Source of the DNA: Actinokineospora diospyrosa
Lineage (GTDB): Bacteria; Actinomycetota; Actinomycetes; Mycobacteriales; Pseudonocardiaceae
Assembly (NCBI RefSeq): GCF_024171925.1
Contig: NZ_JAMTCO010000018.1
Span: forward strand, 62,001-126,000
Direction of reading: 5' to 3'
DNA: 64,000 nt
Shown here: positions 50,495 to 59,162 of the stretch, one piece after another
Position numbering within the stretch: the stretch's first letter is position 1
How the letters are laid out: each line of letters begins with the position of its first letter
The notes under the pieces: model-generated
Told to the model about the DNA's origin: nothing
Databases searched by the model: none
Seen by the model: only the letters and a program-made list of their open reading frames with translations
Position numbers and translations under genes: made by a program

Positions 50495-51655
50495 GTGAGC
50501 GACGCCCCCAACCCCGCCAACCAGGTGTTCGACTGGCTCGACGGCCACGCCGACGACCGCCGCAAGGCGGGCCTGAGCAGGCAGTTGCGGCCGCGCAGGT
50601 ACGACTCGGACCTGCTCGACCTCGCTGGCAACGACTACCTGGGCCTGGCCAGGGACAAGCGCGTCGCCGGGGCCGCCGCGGCCGCCACCCTGCGCTGGGG
50701 CGCGGGGGCGACCGGCTCGCGCCTGGTCACCGGGACGACGGAGTTGCACAGCGAACTGGAGTTCGACCTGGCCCGCTTCTGCGGCACGCAGGCGGCACTG
50801 GTGTTCTCCTCCGGCTTCGCCGCGAACCTGGGCGCGGTCACCGCCCTGTCCGGCAAGAACTGCTCCATCGTCACCGACTCCCACATCCACGCCTCCCTCA
50901 TCGACGGCTGCAGGCTCTCCCGCGCCGAGGTCGCCGTGGTCGGCCACAACGACCCAGCCGCAGCGGCCCGCGCCCTGTCCACCCGCCGAACCGACCGAGC
51001 CGTGTACGTCACCGACTCGGTGTTCAGTGTGGACGGTGACCTCGCCCCACTCGCGGAACTCGCCGCCGCATGCCGGGAAAACAACGCCGCCCTCATCGTC
51101 GACGACGCCCACGGCCTAGGCGTCCTCGGCGAAGGCGGCCGAGGAGCGGTGTCCGCTGCGGGACTCTCCAGCGACCCGGACGTGGTCACTACGGTGACGC
51201 TGTCGAAATCGCTTGGGGCACAGGGGGGCGCGGTTCTCGGTCCGCGCCGCGTGATTCGGCACTTGGTGGAGAACGCACGCAGTTTCATCTTCGACACGGG
51301 CTTGGCGCCCAGCAGCGTGGCAGCAGCATTGTCGGCGTTGAACGTCTTGAAGGAGGAGCCGGAGAGGGCCGAGCGCGCCCTGACCGTGGCAATGACCCTC
51401 GCAGAACGCCTCTCCGCCGCCGGACTCTCGGTAAGCGACCCAAGCGCGGCCGTGGTCTCCGTCCGAGCGCCATCACCGGACGCGGCACTCACTTGGTCCA
51501 ACGACTGCCGAGCCGCAGGCGTCTGGGTCGGCTGCTTCCGCCCACCCTCAGTCCCGGACTCAATCTCCCGACTGAGGCTGACAGCCCGCGCCGACCTGAC
51601 CGAGGGCGACATCGACCGAGCAGTAGACGTAATCACCCGCTGCGCACCCAAGTAG
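50495..51655 (+). CDS. bioF: 8-Amino-7-oxononanoate synthase (alpha-oxoamine synthase family)
   Basis: 386 residues. NQVFDWLDGHADDRRKAGLS, NDYLGLARD, ALVFSSGFAANLGAVTALSG, IVDDAHGLGVLGEGGRGAVS and the PLP-Lys in VTTVTLSKSLGAQGGAVLG identify an alpha-oxoamine synthase of the BioF type. It joins pimeloyl-ACP/CoA and alanine. GTG 50495 (also 50489) gives the best family length. No other bio genes are in the window; CqsA-like roles cannot be excluded from sequence alone. Confidence 0.85.
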   Translation: MSDAPNPANQVFDWLDGHADDRRKAGLSRQLRPRRYDSDLLDLAGNDYLGLARDKRVAGAAAAATLRWGAGATGSRLVTGTTELHSELEFDLARFCGTQAALVFSSGFAANLGAVTALSGKNCSIVTDSHIHASLIDGCRLSRAEVAVVGHNDPAAAARALSTRRTDRAVYVTDSVFSVDGDLAPLAELAAACRENNAALIVDDAHGLGVLGEGGRGAVSAAGLSSDPDVVTTVTLSKSLGAQGGAVLGPRRVIRHLVENARSFIFDTGLAPSSVAAALSALNVLKEEPERAERALTVAMTLAERLSAAGLSVSDPSAAVVSVRAPSPDAALTWSNDCRAAGVWVGCFRPPSVPDSISRLRLTARADLTEGDIDRAVDVITRCAPK

Positions 51656-51886
51656 TTTCCCCCACCCGGAAGCCTCCGGCGCCAACCCGCCTGCCGTCAG
51701 TCCGCCCCAACCCACCTGGCCAGCCCCGGACACTCGGAAGCTGCGGCGCTATCTCAGCCCGCTCTCGTCGGCCCTGCCAACCCAGCCCCTGGACACTCGG
51801 ACCCTGCGGTGCCAACTGGCCCCCCGTCAGGTCCGCCTCAACCCACTTTCCCAGCACCTGGACAGTCGGACTCGCTGGTGCCAACT

Positions 51887-52031
51887 GCTCGATGGGGTGG
51901 ACCTGTTTTGTGTGGGGGGACGGCACCCGTAGCGTTTCCGCGCGGCAGGGCCAGTCTTTTCGGCCCCTGCTTTGCGGTTCTGCCACGGGTGTCGTAGGGG
52001 CCCCGCGCAAAACAGGTCCACCGCATCGAGC
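51887..52031. repeat. ~145-bp palindromic repeat element, copy 1
   Basis: The ends read GCTCGATGGGGTGGACCTG and, as complement, GCTCGATGCGGTGGACCTG, pairing over 24 bases with one mismatch; inner pairs include CACCCGT/ACGGGTG and GCAGGG/CCCTGC. The whole element folds as one long hairpin. A second copy at 55747-55892 shares most of the sequence. No flanking duplication is seen. It may be a noncoding RNA, a MITE-like unit or a REP-like element. Confidence 0.8.
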
Positions 52032-52139
52032 AAAGCTCGAAAATCGCGGATCAGATGCAATGCCGAAGGCGAGCCGTTCACCGGAGCCGAAGGCGGAGGC
52101 CCGAATCCCTTGCCCCGCACCCCCAGCAACGGCTGACGT

Positions 52140-52509
52140 CAAGATCAACCTGATCGAAAGCCCCCAAATACACAGCTTACCGCGCAGCACCGACAACCCG
52201 GGAGCAGTGAACAACGCCCTGTGGACAAACGGAACCGTTGTGGACAACCACCCGCCACAGAACGCTTCCGCAAGATCATCTACACCAAGAGCCCCCGATA
52301 TACAGCCTACCGAGAACGCCCGACAGAACGAGACCAGCAACCGGATCCTGTGGACAGCAGAAGGCGTTGTGGATAACCAACCACCACAACCGCCCACCGC
52401 AAGATCAACTGAACCGAGAGCCCCCGATATACAGCTTACCGAGAGACACCGACAAACCGGCAGCAGCGACCACAGCCTGTGGACAAAAGAAGACGTTGTG
52501 GACAGCCCT
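52140..52509. repeat. Three ~129-bp direct repeats, each with a pair of DnaA-box-like 9-mers
   Basis: Units start at 52140, 52271 and 52400 with CAAGATCA, share AGCCCCCGATATACAGC and end with two 9-mers. Boxes: TGTGGACAA (52220), TGTGGACAA (52239), TGTGGACAG (52349), TGTGGATAA (52368), TGTGGACAA (52478), TGTGGACAG (52497). TGTGGACAA is the complement of the actinobacterial DnaA box TTGTCCACA, and TGTGGATAA of the E. coli TTATCCACA. All are in one orientation, 19 bases apart within each pair and 129 between units. The cluster lies outside any origin-type gene context. Confidence 0.75.
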
Positions 52510-52524
52510 CAGTACGATCAGCCG

Positions 52525-52959
52525 TCAGCACCCTGCTCGGCGCATTCGAACATGCAGGATTCCGTCTTCGTCGAACGGTTCTCCCTCAACCTCATACCCA
52601 TGCCGCGCATAAAGCGACTGTGCATGCAGCTGTGCGTCCAGCACGCTCTCGTCCGCTCCGACGATCTCCAATGCGGCAGTCATGAGATGGCTGCCCAGCC
52701 CGGTACCCCGTGCATCTGCAGCCGTGCACACTCGGCCGATTCGCCGTTCGCCGCCGGGTGCGCCCAGGACTCGTAGGCAGGCCAAGGGAACAGACTCCGG
52801 CTGCCACCACACGTGCACCGTGTCGGGGAGCAGATCGCGCCCATCGAGCTCCGGATAGGGGCATTCCTGCTCCACCACGAACACATCGACCCGCAGCCGC
52901 AGGAGGGCGTAGAGGTCAACGGGGGTCAGGGCGGGGCCGGGGACGATGTGCAGGGTCAC
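52525..52959 (-). CDS. GNAT acetyltransferase, ElaA-like
   Basis: 144 residues. LLRLRVDVFVVEQECPYPEL and DGRDLLPDTVHVWW match ElaA-type GNATs; GRVCTAADARGTGLGSHLMT is the acetyl-CoA loop (R/Q-x-x-G-x-G/A equivalent ARGTGLG) and LHAQSLYARHGYEVEGEPFD the end. Acceptor unknown. GTG 52959 lies 13 bases after the protease gene on the same strand. Confidence 0.87.
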   Translation of the reverse strand: MTLHIVPGPALTPVDLYALLRLRVDVFVVEQECPYPELDGRDLLPDTVHVWWQPESVPLACLRVLGAPGGERRIGRVCTAADARGTGLGSHLMTAALEIVGADESVLDAQLHAQSLYARHGYEVEGEPFDEDGILHVRMRRAGC

Positions 52960-52972
52960 GGGGGCGTGGATA

Positions 52973-53740
52973 TCACAGGTGGTCGCTGATCAGGTCCACG
53001 TAGGTCGAGACGCGGGTGTACACGCCCGGCTTGCCCGCCTCGGCGCAGCCCTGGCCCCACGAGGCGATGCCGACCAGTCTGCCGTCGACGACCAGGGGGC
53101 CGCCGGAGTCGCCTTGGCAGGTGTCGATGCCGCCTTCGGGCAGGCCCGCGCAGACCATCGGCGTGCTGCGGAAGCTGTCGTAGTCGGCGGCGCACTCGGT
53201 GTCGTCGACCATGCGGACCTCGGCGCCGAGCAGGTAGCGGGAGGCCGGGCCGGTCTCGGCGACGCGGCCCCAGCCGAGGATGGTGGCGGGGCGGTCGGCG
53301 GCGTACTGGGCCCAGTCGGCGGCCAGCGGCAGCGGGCGGTAGGTCACCCGCTGGGCGAGGGTGAGCACAGCCACGTCATCACCCAGGGTGACATCGCGGT
53401 AGTCGGGGTGCACCCAGATGTCCTTGACCTCGACGGTGGTGCCGTCGGTGCTCGCCTTGTCCTCGCGCCCGGCGACCACGCGGACCCGGTCGCGGGGGTA
53501 GGCCCGGGCGCAGTGCGCGGCGGTGACGACCTTGTCCCGGGTGACCAGGGTGCCGCCGCAGAACTGGAAGCCGTCGGCGGTGGCCAGGTAGACCACGTAC
53601 GGGTGGTCGGCGATGGCGGCGCGCTGCCCGCCGACGATCTGCTGGCCCGCCTCGGCGCGGAAGAACTGGCCGAGGACCACCGCGGCGATGATCGCCAGGG
53701 CGGCCAGGGCACCGAGGACGCGGCGGACGTATCGCGCCAT
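52973..53740 (-). CDS. Secreted trypsin-like serine protease (S1)
   Basis: 255 residues. A basic N-terminus and helix (VRRVLGALAALAIIAAVVLG) serve as signal/anchor; mature enzyme starts at IVGGQRAAIADHPYVVYLAT. Catalytic triad: His in VTAAHCARAY, Asp in GDDVAVLTLAQ, Ser in CQGDSGGPLVVDG. It is a trypsin-like protease with GVYTRVSTYVDLI at the end. ATG 53738-53740. Probably exported by Sec. Confidence 0.92.
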   Translation of the reverse strand: MARYVRRVLGALAALAIIAAVVLGQFFRAEAGQQIVGGQRAAIADHPYVVYLATADGFQFCGGTLVTRDKVVTAAHCARAYPRDRVRVVAGREDKASTDGTTVEVKDIWVHPDYRDVTLGDDVAVLTLAQRVTYRPLPLAADWAQYAADRPATILGWGRVAETGPASRYLLGAEVRMVDDTECAADYDSFRSTPMVCAGLPEGGIDTCQGDSGGPLVVDGRLVGIASWGQGCAEAGKPGVYTRVSTYVDLISDHL

Positions 53741-53866
53741 GGGGGTTGTCTCCTGTCGGCGGGGATGTGGGCCAGGGTCGACACGGTAGGTCAAATCGTC
53801 GGCGAACGGTTACTCTGCGCTGTCGCTCGAACGGGTGGAACTTCCCGGGTACGGCATGCTGGTGGC

Positions 53867-54778
53867 GTGCGTCGCTTCCTCACCGCGCTGTGCCTCCCGC
53901 TCGGCCTGCTGCTCACCACCACCGCGTGCGTGACCCCCGAGCAGCAACGCGCGGCCTCCGCCCCGGCGACACCCCCACCGCCCAGCACGACGCGATCAAC
54001 CGCGCCCGCGACGACCACAAGCCCGCCCGCGGCGACCACCGCGGCACCCCTGACCACGACCCAGCCACCGACGACCCAGCCGCCAGTGTGGGTGGTCGGG
54101 GCGACGCCGCTGCCGCTGGGGCCGGACGGGTTCGGGAAGATCCTGCCGACACCGGCCGTGCTGGCGAACCGGTCGCTGCCGACGGCCGACCTCCTGCCGC
54201 CGCCCACGGGCGGGCGCTACGCGGCGACGGTCTCGCCGGTGCCGGACGCGGTGGCGCGGCGCAGCACCTGGCACGCCGGATGCCCGGTGGCGCTCGCGCA
54301 GTTGCGGTACCTGACGATGTCGTTCTGGGGGTTCGACGGGAAGCCGCACACCGGGGAGATGCTGGTCAACGCCACGGTCGCCCAGGACGTGACCCGGGTG
54401 TTCGAGACGCTGTTCGCGCAACAGTTCCCGCTCGAGGAGATGCGGGTGACCGCCCGGTCCGAACTGGACCTCGCGCCCACCGGCGACGGCAACAACACCG
54501 GCTCGTTCGTCTGCCGCGCGGTGCGCACCGGGACCACCTGGTCCGCGCACGCCTCCGGCCTGGCGATCGACATCAACCCCTTCTGCAACCCCTACACCAA
54601 GGGAAAATTGGTGCTCCCGGAACTCGCTTCGTCCTATGTGGACAGATCGAACCGCCGCCCGGGCATGGTCTTCGCTGGTGACGCCGTCGTCCGCGCGTTC
54701 ACCGCGATCGGCTGGACCTGGGGCGGCACCTGGACCTCGCCGGTGGACCGCCAGCACTTCAGCGCGACCGGGGGCTGA
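53867..54778 (+). CDS. Lipoprotein M15-type D-Ala-D-Ala peptidase-like protein
   Basis: 303 residues. LCLPLGLLLTTTACVTPEQ is a lipoprotein signal; residues ~30-80 are a Thr/Pro linker (TTRSTAPATTTSPPAATTAA). The catalytic domain has TWSAHASGLAIDINPFCNPY (zinc His and Asp of M15/VanY) and SPVDRQHFSATGG with the last His. It probably trims peptidoglycan. GTG 53867 is chosen by the signal peptide and frame. Confidence 0.87.
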   Translation: MRRFLTALCLPLGLLLTTTACVTPEQQRAASAPATPPPPSTTRSTAPATTTSPPAATTAAPLTTTQPPTTQPPVWVVGATPLPLGPDGFGKILPTPAVLANRSLPTADLLPPPTGGRYAATVSPVPDAVARRSTWHAGCPVALAQLRYLTMSFWGFDGKPHTGEMLVNATVAQDVTRVFETLFAQQFPLEEMRVTARSELDLAPTGDGNNTGSFVCRAVRTGTTWSAHASGLAIDINPFCNPYTKGKLVLPELASSYVDRSNRRPGMVFAGDAVVRAFTAIGWTWGGTWTSPVDRQHFSATGG

Positions 54779-54781
54779 GCC

Positions 54782-55108
54782 GTGCTGCGCTCGGCGGCGC
54801 TGTTCGCGGTGGCCGCCCTCGCCGAGATAGGCGGGTCGTGGCTGGTGTGGCAGGGCGTGCGCGAGGACCGGGGCTGGCTGTGGATCGCAGGCGGGGTCCT
54901 CGCCCTCGGGGCGTACGGGTTCGTGGCCACCCTGCAGCCCGACGCGCACTTCGGCCGGATCCTGGCGGCCTACGGCGGGGTCTTCATCGCGGGCTCCCTA
55001 GCCTGGGCCGTCGCGCTCGACGGGTTCCGCCCCGACCGCTGGGACCTGCTGGGCGCCGCGCTGTGCCTCAGCGGGGTCGCGGTGATCATGTACGCCCCGC
55101 GCGGGTGA
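54782..55108 (+). CDS. ynfA: UPF0060 membrane protein (YnfA family)
   Basis: 108 residues, four helices ([80 protein letters not shown]). [11 protein letters not shown] and [17 protein letters not shown] are the YnfA signature. It is a small drug-transporter-like protein. GTG 54782 lies 3 bases after the peptidase stop, so it is in the same operon. Confidence 0.92.
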   Translation: MLRSAALFAVAALAEIGGSWLVWQGVREDRGWLWIAGGVLALGAYGFVATLQPDAHFGRILAAYGGVFIAGSLAWAVALDGFRPDRWDLLGAALCLSGVAVIMYAPRG

Positions 55109-55301
55109 TCACCACCAGCCGGGACGTGTAACGCTGCGCACAGGACGGGCGACCCTGGAATGGACCGCGTGCTGCACCCGCGACACCGGGATCGGCCAGA
55201 TGCCCCAACGGTGTTCGCCCAGCTCGACGCCGCGCGCGGCGGACACCGCGCGCCGCACCGATGGTGACGCACAGCGACCTGAGCACTCAGGAGGACCGGT
55301 G

Positions 55302-55517
55302 GTGACCAGCACGAAGACGACCCCGAAGACCGGCAGGCGGTGGTTGTTCCTCGCCGTGTGGCTGCTGTGGTTCGCGGTCGGGTTCCCCTACCCGGCCCCG
55401 AACTGGGAGCAAACCGGCGTGGCAGCGGCGGTAGCCACCGGCGCGGCAACCCTCATGGTGTTGGCCGCGACCGCGATCGGCTGGTGGCAACACCGCCCCC
55501 GCCGGACGCGCTCCTAA
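55302..55517 (+). CDS. Small two-helix membrane protein
   Basis: 71 residues: a short basic start (TSTKTTPKTGRRW), then two helices (LFLAVWLLWFAVGFPY, VAAAVATGAATLMVLAATAI) and a basic end. AGGAGGA precedes the GTG by about 6 bases, so it is probably real although small. Family and function are unknown. Confidence 0.6.
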   Translation: MTSTKTTPKTGRRWLFLAVWLLWFAVGFPYPAPNWEQTGVAAAVATGAATLMVLAATAIGWWQHRPRRTRS

Positions 55518-55978
55518 GCCCGACCACCGACGACGCGGCCTCACCCCGACCGCCGCTCGCGGAAGCCTCTGGTGCCATCGGTCCACGAGACGGTTTTGAG
55601 CAGGTCGCCACAGCCCCTGCTCGATGGGACCTGCACCACCCCCACCACCAACCCCGCCCCAACCTGCTCCTGCTCCTGCTCGATGGGGCAGCCGTGCTCA
55701 GCGCCACGCCCCCACCCTCACCCCCGCCAACTCCACCCCTGTTCTTGCTCGATGGGGCGGACTTGTTTTGCGTGGGTGGAGCGACACCCGTAGCGTTTCC
55801 TCGCGGCAGGGCCAGTCTTTTCGGCCCCTGCTGTGCGGACCTGCCACGGGTGTCGTAGGGGCCCCGCGCAAAACAAGTTCGCCCCATCGAGCCAACCGCA
55901 CTCCCAACCACCCGCGGCCACACGGGATACCTGCCCCATCGAGCCCACCGCACGGCTACACAGCCAACGCCCGAGCCC
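55518..55978. other. Noncoding stretch carrying the second palindromic element and repeated ends
   Basis: No gene. GCTCGATGGG occurs three times directly (55619, 55678, 55747) and twice as complement (55883, 55935), so the ends of the palindromic element have been duplicated around the intact copy. The rest is C-rich. This looks like a hot spot for that element. Confidence 0.6.
55747..55892. repeat. ~145-bp palindromic repeat element, copy 2
   Basis: Ends read GCTCGATGGGGCGGACTTG and, as complement, GCTCGATGGGGCGAACTTG. Compared with copy 1, two stem positions changed on both arms (T-A to C-G and C-G to T-A), so pairing is kept; the inner pairs GCGACACCCGT/ACGGGTGTCG are longer here. It lies between the small membrane gene and the M48 gene. 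Confidence 0.8.
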
Positions 55979-57028
55979 CTAGTTGGCCGCGCTGTTGTCC
56001 GGTCGCGCGCCGAACTTGCTGAAGACCTTGCCCGCCGTGTCCGAGATCGTGGAGCCGACCGTGTTGAGCAGGCTGACCAGCGGATCGGTCGAGTTGGTGA
56101 ACGAGTCCTTGTAGGACTTGGCCGCCGAGCGCAGGTCGTCGCCGAGGTTGCTGGTGGGGGCGTCGTCGTCGCGGCGCAGGTACTGGCCGGTGAGGATCTC
56201 GCGGTACTCGTCGGAGGCGGCCCAGCGCTGCAGCTGCGCGGCGCGCACGACCGAGAACGGGTGGCTCATGCCCTCGACGTTGCGCAGCTTGTGGATGCTG
56301 TCGCGGATGTCGTCCACCTCCTCGTACTCCTTGGCCTGTTGCAGGAACGACGGGATGTCGATCTGCGTGAGGTCGGTGGAGCCCGCCAGGTAGAGGTGGG
56401 TGCGCAGGGCGGCGGCCGGGTCCTGGCCCACTAGCAGGCCCGCGCGGTCCGCGGTGAGCTCCGCCTTGCGGAACCACTCGTTGAGCGCGGCGAGGATGGC
56501 CCGCAGCGCCAGCGCGCCCGGCGGCAGCAACGCCATCGTCTGCTGCATGTTGCGCAGCCGCAGCAGGATGGTGCGCAGCACCGCGTGGCCGGAGAGCACG
56601 TGGCCCATCTCGTGGCCGATGACCCAGCGCAGGCTCTCCGAGTCGATCGCCTCGACCAGCCCGGAGGTGACCACGATGAACGGCTCGTCGATGCCGATGG
56701 CCATCGCGTTGGCGTGCGGGCTGCGCTGGATGAACAGGTTCGGCGGGGTGTCGAGGTCGAGCACCTCGGCCGACTCCAGCCGCAGCTGGTTGATCTTCGG
56801 GTACTGCTTCTCACCGACCCGGATCGCCGAGGCGAGGGCCATCAGCCGCTCGCCGCGCTCGCTGAACAGGCCCGCGACGGTCTTGAGCACCTCGGCCAGG
56901 CCGGGCACGGCGCGCAGGGTCGCCATGGCGCCGCGGTCGGCCGGGTGCTCGTAGGCCCTCGGGCTGATCCGCGGGAACCGCACGCGGCTGGTCGAGCGCG
57001 ATACCTCGTGCTCGGTGTTGTCGGTCAC
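55979..57028 (-). CDS. M48-family metalloprotease (HtpX/YcaL-like)
   Basis: 349 residues. The zinc site is LRWVIGHEMGHVLSGHAVLR (HExxH) with the third ligand Glu in FRKAELTADRAGLLVG. ANAMAIGIDEPFIVVTSGLV is typical of M48 enzymes. No signal peptide or clear helix; the C-terminus (residues ~290-349) is a hydrophilic tail. It is a cytoplasmic-type M48 protease of unknown target. ATG 57028. Confidence 0.9.
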   Translation of the reverse strand: MTDNTEHEVSRSTSRVRFPRISPRAYEHPADRGAMATLRAVPGLAEVLKTVAGLFSERGERLMALASAIRVGEKQYPKINQLRLESAEVLDLDTPPNLFIQRSPHANAMAIGIDEPFIVVTSGLVEAIDSESLRWVIGHEMGHVLSGHAVLRTILLRLRNMQQTMALLPPGALALRAILAALNEWFRKAELTADRAGLLVGQDPAAALRTHLYLAGSTDLTQIDIPSFLQQAKEYEEVDDIRDSIHKLRNVEGMSHPFSVVRAAQLQRWAASDEYREILTGQYLRRDDDAPTSNLGDDLRSAAKSYKDSFTNSTDPLVSLLNTVGSTISDTAGKVFSKFGARPDNSAAN

Positions 57029-57166
57029 TGGTCATTCCTCCCCGGGTGTCAACCCCCACAGTAGGCCCGTCCGCGGTCCGTTTGGCGGAGTTCGTCCACA
57101 GGCGATCGAGAACCGGCCCGGCTAGGTTGGCCGGGACGATCACCCCCACTGGTTGCGAGGAACCCG

Positions 57167-57703
57167 ATGAGCCTGGACCGCCCGGTCGCGCCCGACCCCT
57201 ACGAGCTGCTGCCCCAGGTGGGCTCGTTCACCCTGACCTCAACCGACGTGCGCGACGGGGAACCGCTGAGCACCCGGTACGCGCACGGCTCGGCGGGCGG
57301 GGAGAACGTCTCGCCCCAGCTGGCCTGGGACGGCGCTCCCGACGGCACCAAGAGCTTCGTCGTCACCTGCTTCGACCCCGACGCCCCGATCCCCGGCGGG
57401 TTCTGGCACTGGGCCGCGGTCAACCTCCCCGCGAACACCACCGAGCTCCCCCAGGGCGCGGGCTCAGGCGACGACGGCCTGCCCGGGGGTGCCTTCCACG
57501 TGCGGACCGACTTCGGGTCCCGCGACTACGGCGGCGCCGCCCCGCCGCAGGGCGACCAGGTGCACCGGTACTACTTCGTCGTGCACGCGGTCGACGTCGA
57601 GGAACTGGACGTGGACCAGGACTCCAGCCCGGCGGTGGTCAGCTTCAACCTGGCCTTCCACACCCTGGCCCGAGCGGTCATCGCGCCCACCTTCGCGCAC
57701 TGA
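57167..57703 (+). CDS. YbhB/YbcL-type PEBP (Raf kinase inhibitor-like) protein
   Basis: 178 residues. GSAGGENVSPQLAWDGAPDG, FVVTCFDPDAPIPGGFWHWA and GGAAPPQGDQVHRYYFVVHA are the PEBP signature. It has no signal peptide. Such proteins bind phospholipid-like ligands; cellular role uncertain. ATG 57167. It is upstream of mtr by 58 bases on the same strand. Confidence 0.92.
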   Translation: MSLDRPVAPDPYELLPQVGSFTLTSTDVRDGEPLSTRYAHGSAGGENVSPQLAWDGAPDGTKSFVVTCFDPDAPIPGGFWHWAAVNLPANTTELPQGAGSGDDGLPGGAFHVRTDFGSRDYGGAAPPQGDQVHRYYFVVHAVDVEELDVDQDSSPAVVSFNLAFHTLARAVIAPTFAH

Positions 57704-57761
57704 CCCCGGCCCGACCCCGCCGCCGGGAACACGGCCGGTCCCGATGCGGTTGGATGGGTTC

Positions 57762-59150
57762 GTGGCCCACTACGACCTGGTGATCATCGGGACCGGCTCC
57801 GGCAACTCGCTGCTCGACCCGCGGTTCGCCGACAAGCGCGTGGCGCTGGTCGAGCGCGGGGTGTTCGGCGGCACGTGCCTCAACGTCGGCTGCATCCCGA
57901 CGAAGATGTTCGTGCACGCCGCCGACCTGGCCGCGGTGCCGGGGCACTCGGCGCGCCTGGGCGTGGACACCACGCTCGACGGGGTGCGCTGGACCGACGT
58001 GCGGGACCGGATCTTCGGCCGGATCGACCCGATCGCCGCGGGCGGGCAGCAGTACCGGGTCCAGCACCCGGACAACGCCAACGTGACCGTGTACGCCGGG
58101 AACGCCCGGTTCACCGGCGAGCGGACGCTGGAGATCACCCCCAACGACGGCTCCCCCGCCGAGACGATCACCGGTGACCAGGTGGTGCTGGCCGCGGGTG
58201 GTCGCGCGGTGGTGCCCGAGGTCGAGGGCATCCACGAGGTCGACTTCCACACCAGCGACACGATCATGCGCATCGATGAGCTGCCCCGGCGGCTGGTGAT
58301 CCTGGGCAGCGGGTTCGTGGCGGCCGAGTTCGCGCACGTGTTCTCCGCCTTCGGCGTCGAGGTGACCGTGATCGCGCGCTCCGGCGCCCTGCTGCGGGCC
58401 GAGGACCGCGACGTCAGCCAGCGGTTCACCGAGCTCGCCCAGCAGCGCTGGGACGTCCGGCTGGACCGCAAGGCGCTGCGGGTCGAGCGGCACGACGGCG
58501 GGATCCGGCTGCACCTGGAGGGCCCGGGCGGCGCGGAGACCGCCGACGGCGACCTGCTGCTGGTCGCGACCGGTCGCACCCCCAACTCCGACCAGCTCGA
58601 CGTCGCGGCGGCCGGGATCGCGGTCGCGCCGAGCGGGCACGTGGTCGTCGACGAGTTCCAGCGCACCTCCGCCGAGGGGGTGTGGGCGCTGGGCGACATC
58701 AGCTCGCCGTTCGAGCTCAAGCACGTCGCCAACCACGAGGCCCGGATCGTGCAGCACAACCTGCTGCACCCGCAGGACCTGCGCGCAGCGGACCACCGGT
58801 TCGTCCCGCACGCGGTGTTCAGCTCGCCGCAGATCGCCGCGGTCGGGATCACCGAGCAGGAGGCCGAGCGGCGGGGCATCCGCTGGGTCGCGGCGACGCA
58901 GACCTTCGGCGGGATCGCCTACGGCTGGGCGATGGAGGACGAGACCGGCTTCGCGAAGATCATCGCCGACCCGGACACCGCGCGGATCCTGGGCGCGCAC
59001 ATCATCGGCCCGCAGGCGCCGACGCTGCTGCAGCCGATCATCCAGGCGATGAGCTTCGGCCTGGACGCCCGGGAGATGGCGCGCGGGCAGTACTGGATCC
59101 ACCCCGGCATGCCGGAGGTCGTGGAGAACGCCCTGCTCAACCTGTTCTGA
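57762..59150 (+). CDS. mtr: Mycothione reductase
   Basis: 462 residues. FAD site VAHYDLVIIGTGSGNSLLD, redox disulfide in GGTCLNVGCIPTKMFVHAAD, NAD(P) site RRLVILGSGFVAAEFAHVFS, and C-terminal YWIHPGMPEVVENALLNLF with the His-Glu pair. It reduces mycothiol disulfide, showing that the host uses mycothiol. GTG 57762 matches the family start (a longer ATG at 57744 is possible). Confidence 0.92.
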   Translation: MAHYDLVIIGTGSGNSLLDPRFADKRVALVERGVFGGTCLNVGCIPTKMFVHAADLAAVPGHSARLGVDTTLDGVRWTDVRDRIFGRIDPIAAGGQQYRVQHPDNANVTVYAGNARFTGERTLEITPNDGSPAETITGDQVVLAAGGRAVVPEVEGIHEVDFHTSDTIMRIDELPRRLVILGSGFVAAEFAHVFSAFGVEVTVIARSGALLRAEDRDVSQRFTELAQQRWDVRLDRKALRVERHDGGIRLHLEGPGGAETADGDLLLVATGRTPNSDQLDVAAAGIAVAPSGHVVVDEFQRTSAEGVWALGDISSPFELKHVANHEARIVQHNLLHPQDLRAADHRFVPHAVFSSPQIAAVGITEQEAERRGIRWVAATQTFGGIAYGWAMEDETGFAKIIADPDTARILGAHIIGPQAPTLLQPIIQAMSFGLDAREMARGQYWIHPGMPEVVENALLNLF

Positions 59151-59162
59151 TCACCGCTCGCG

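Noticed and set aside
52140-52509. CRISPR array
   Set aside because: Only three long units, similar along the whole period with no unique spacers; the units carry DnaA-box-like words.
52140-52509. Chromosomal origin oriC
   Set aside because: No dnaA, dnaN, recF, gyrB, rpmH or par genes in the window; the flanking genes are bioF and a GNAT.
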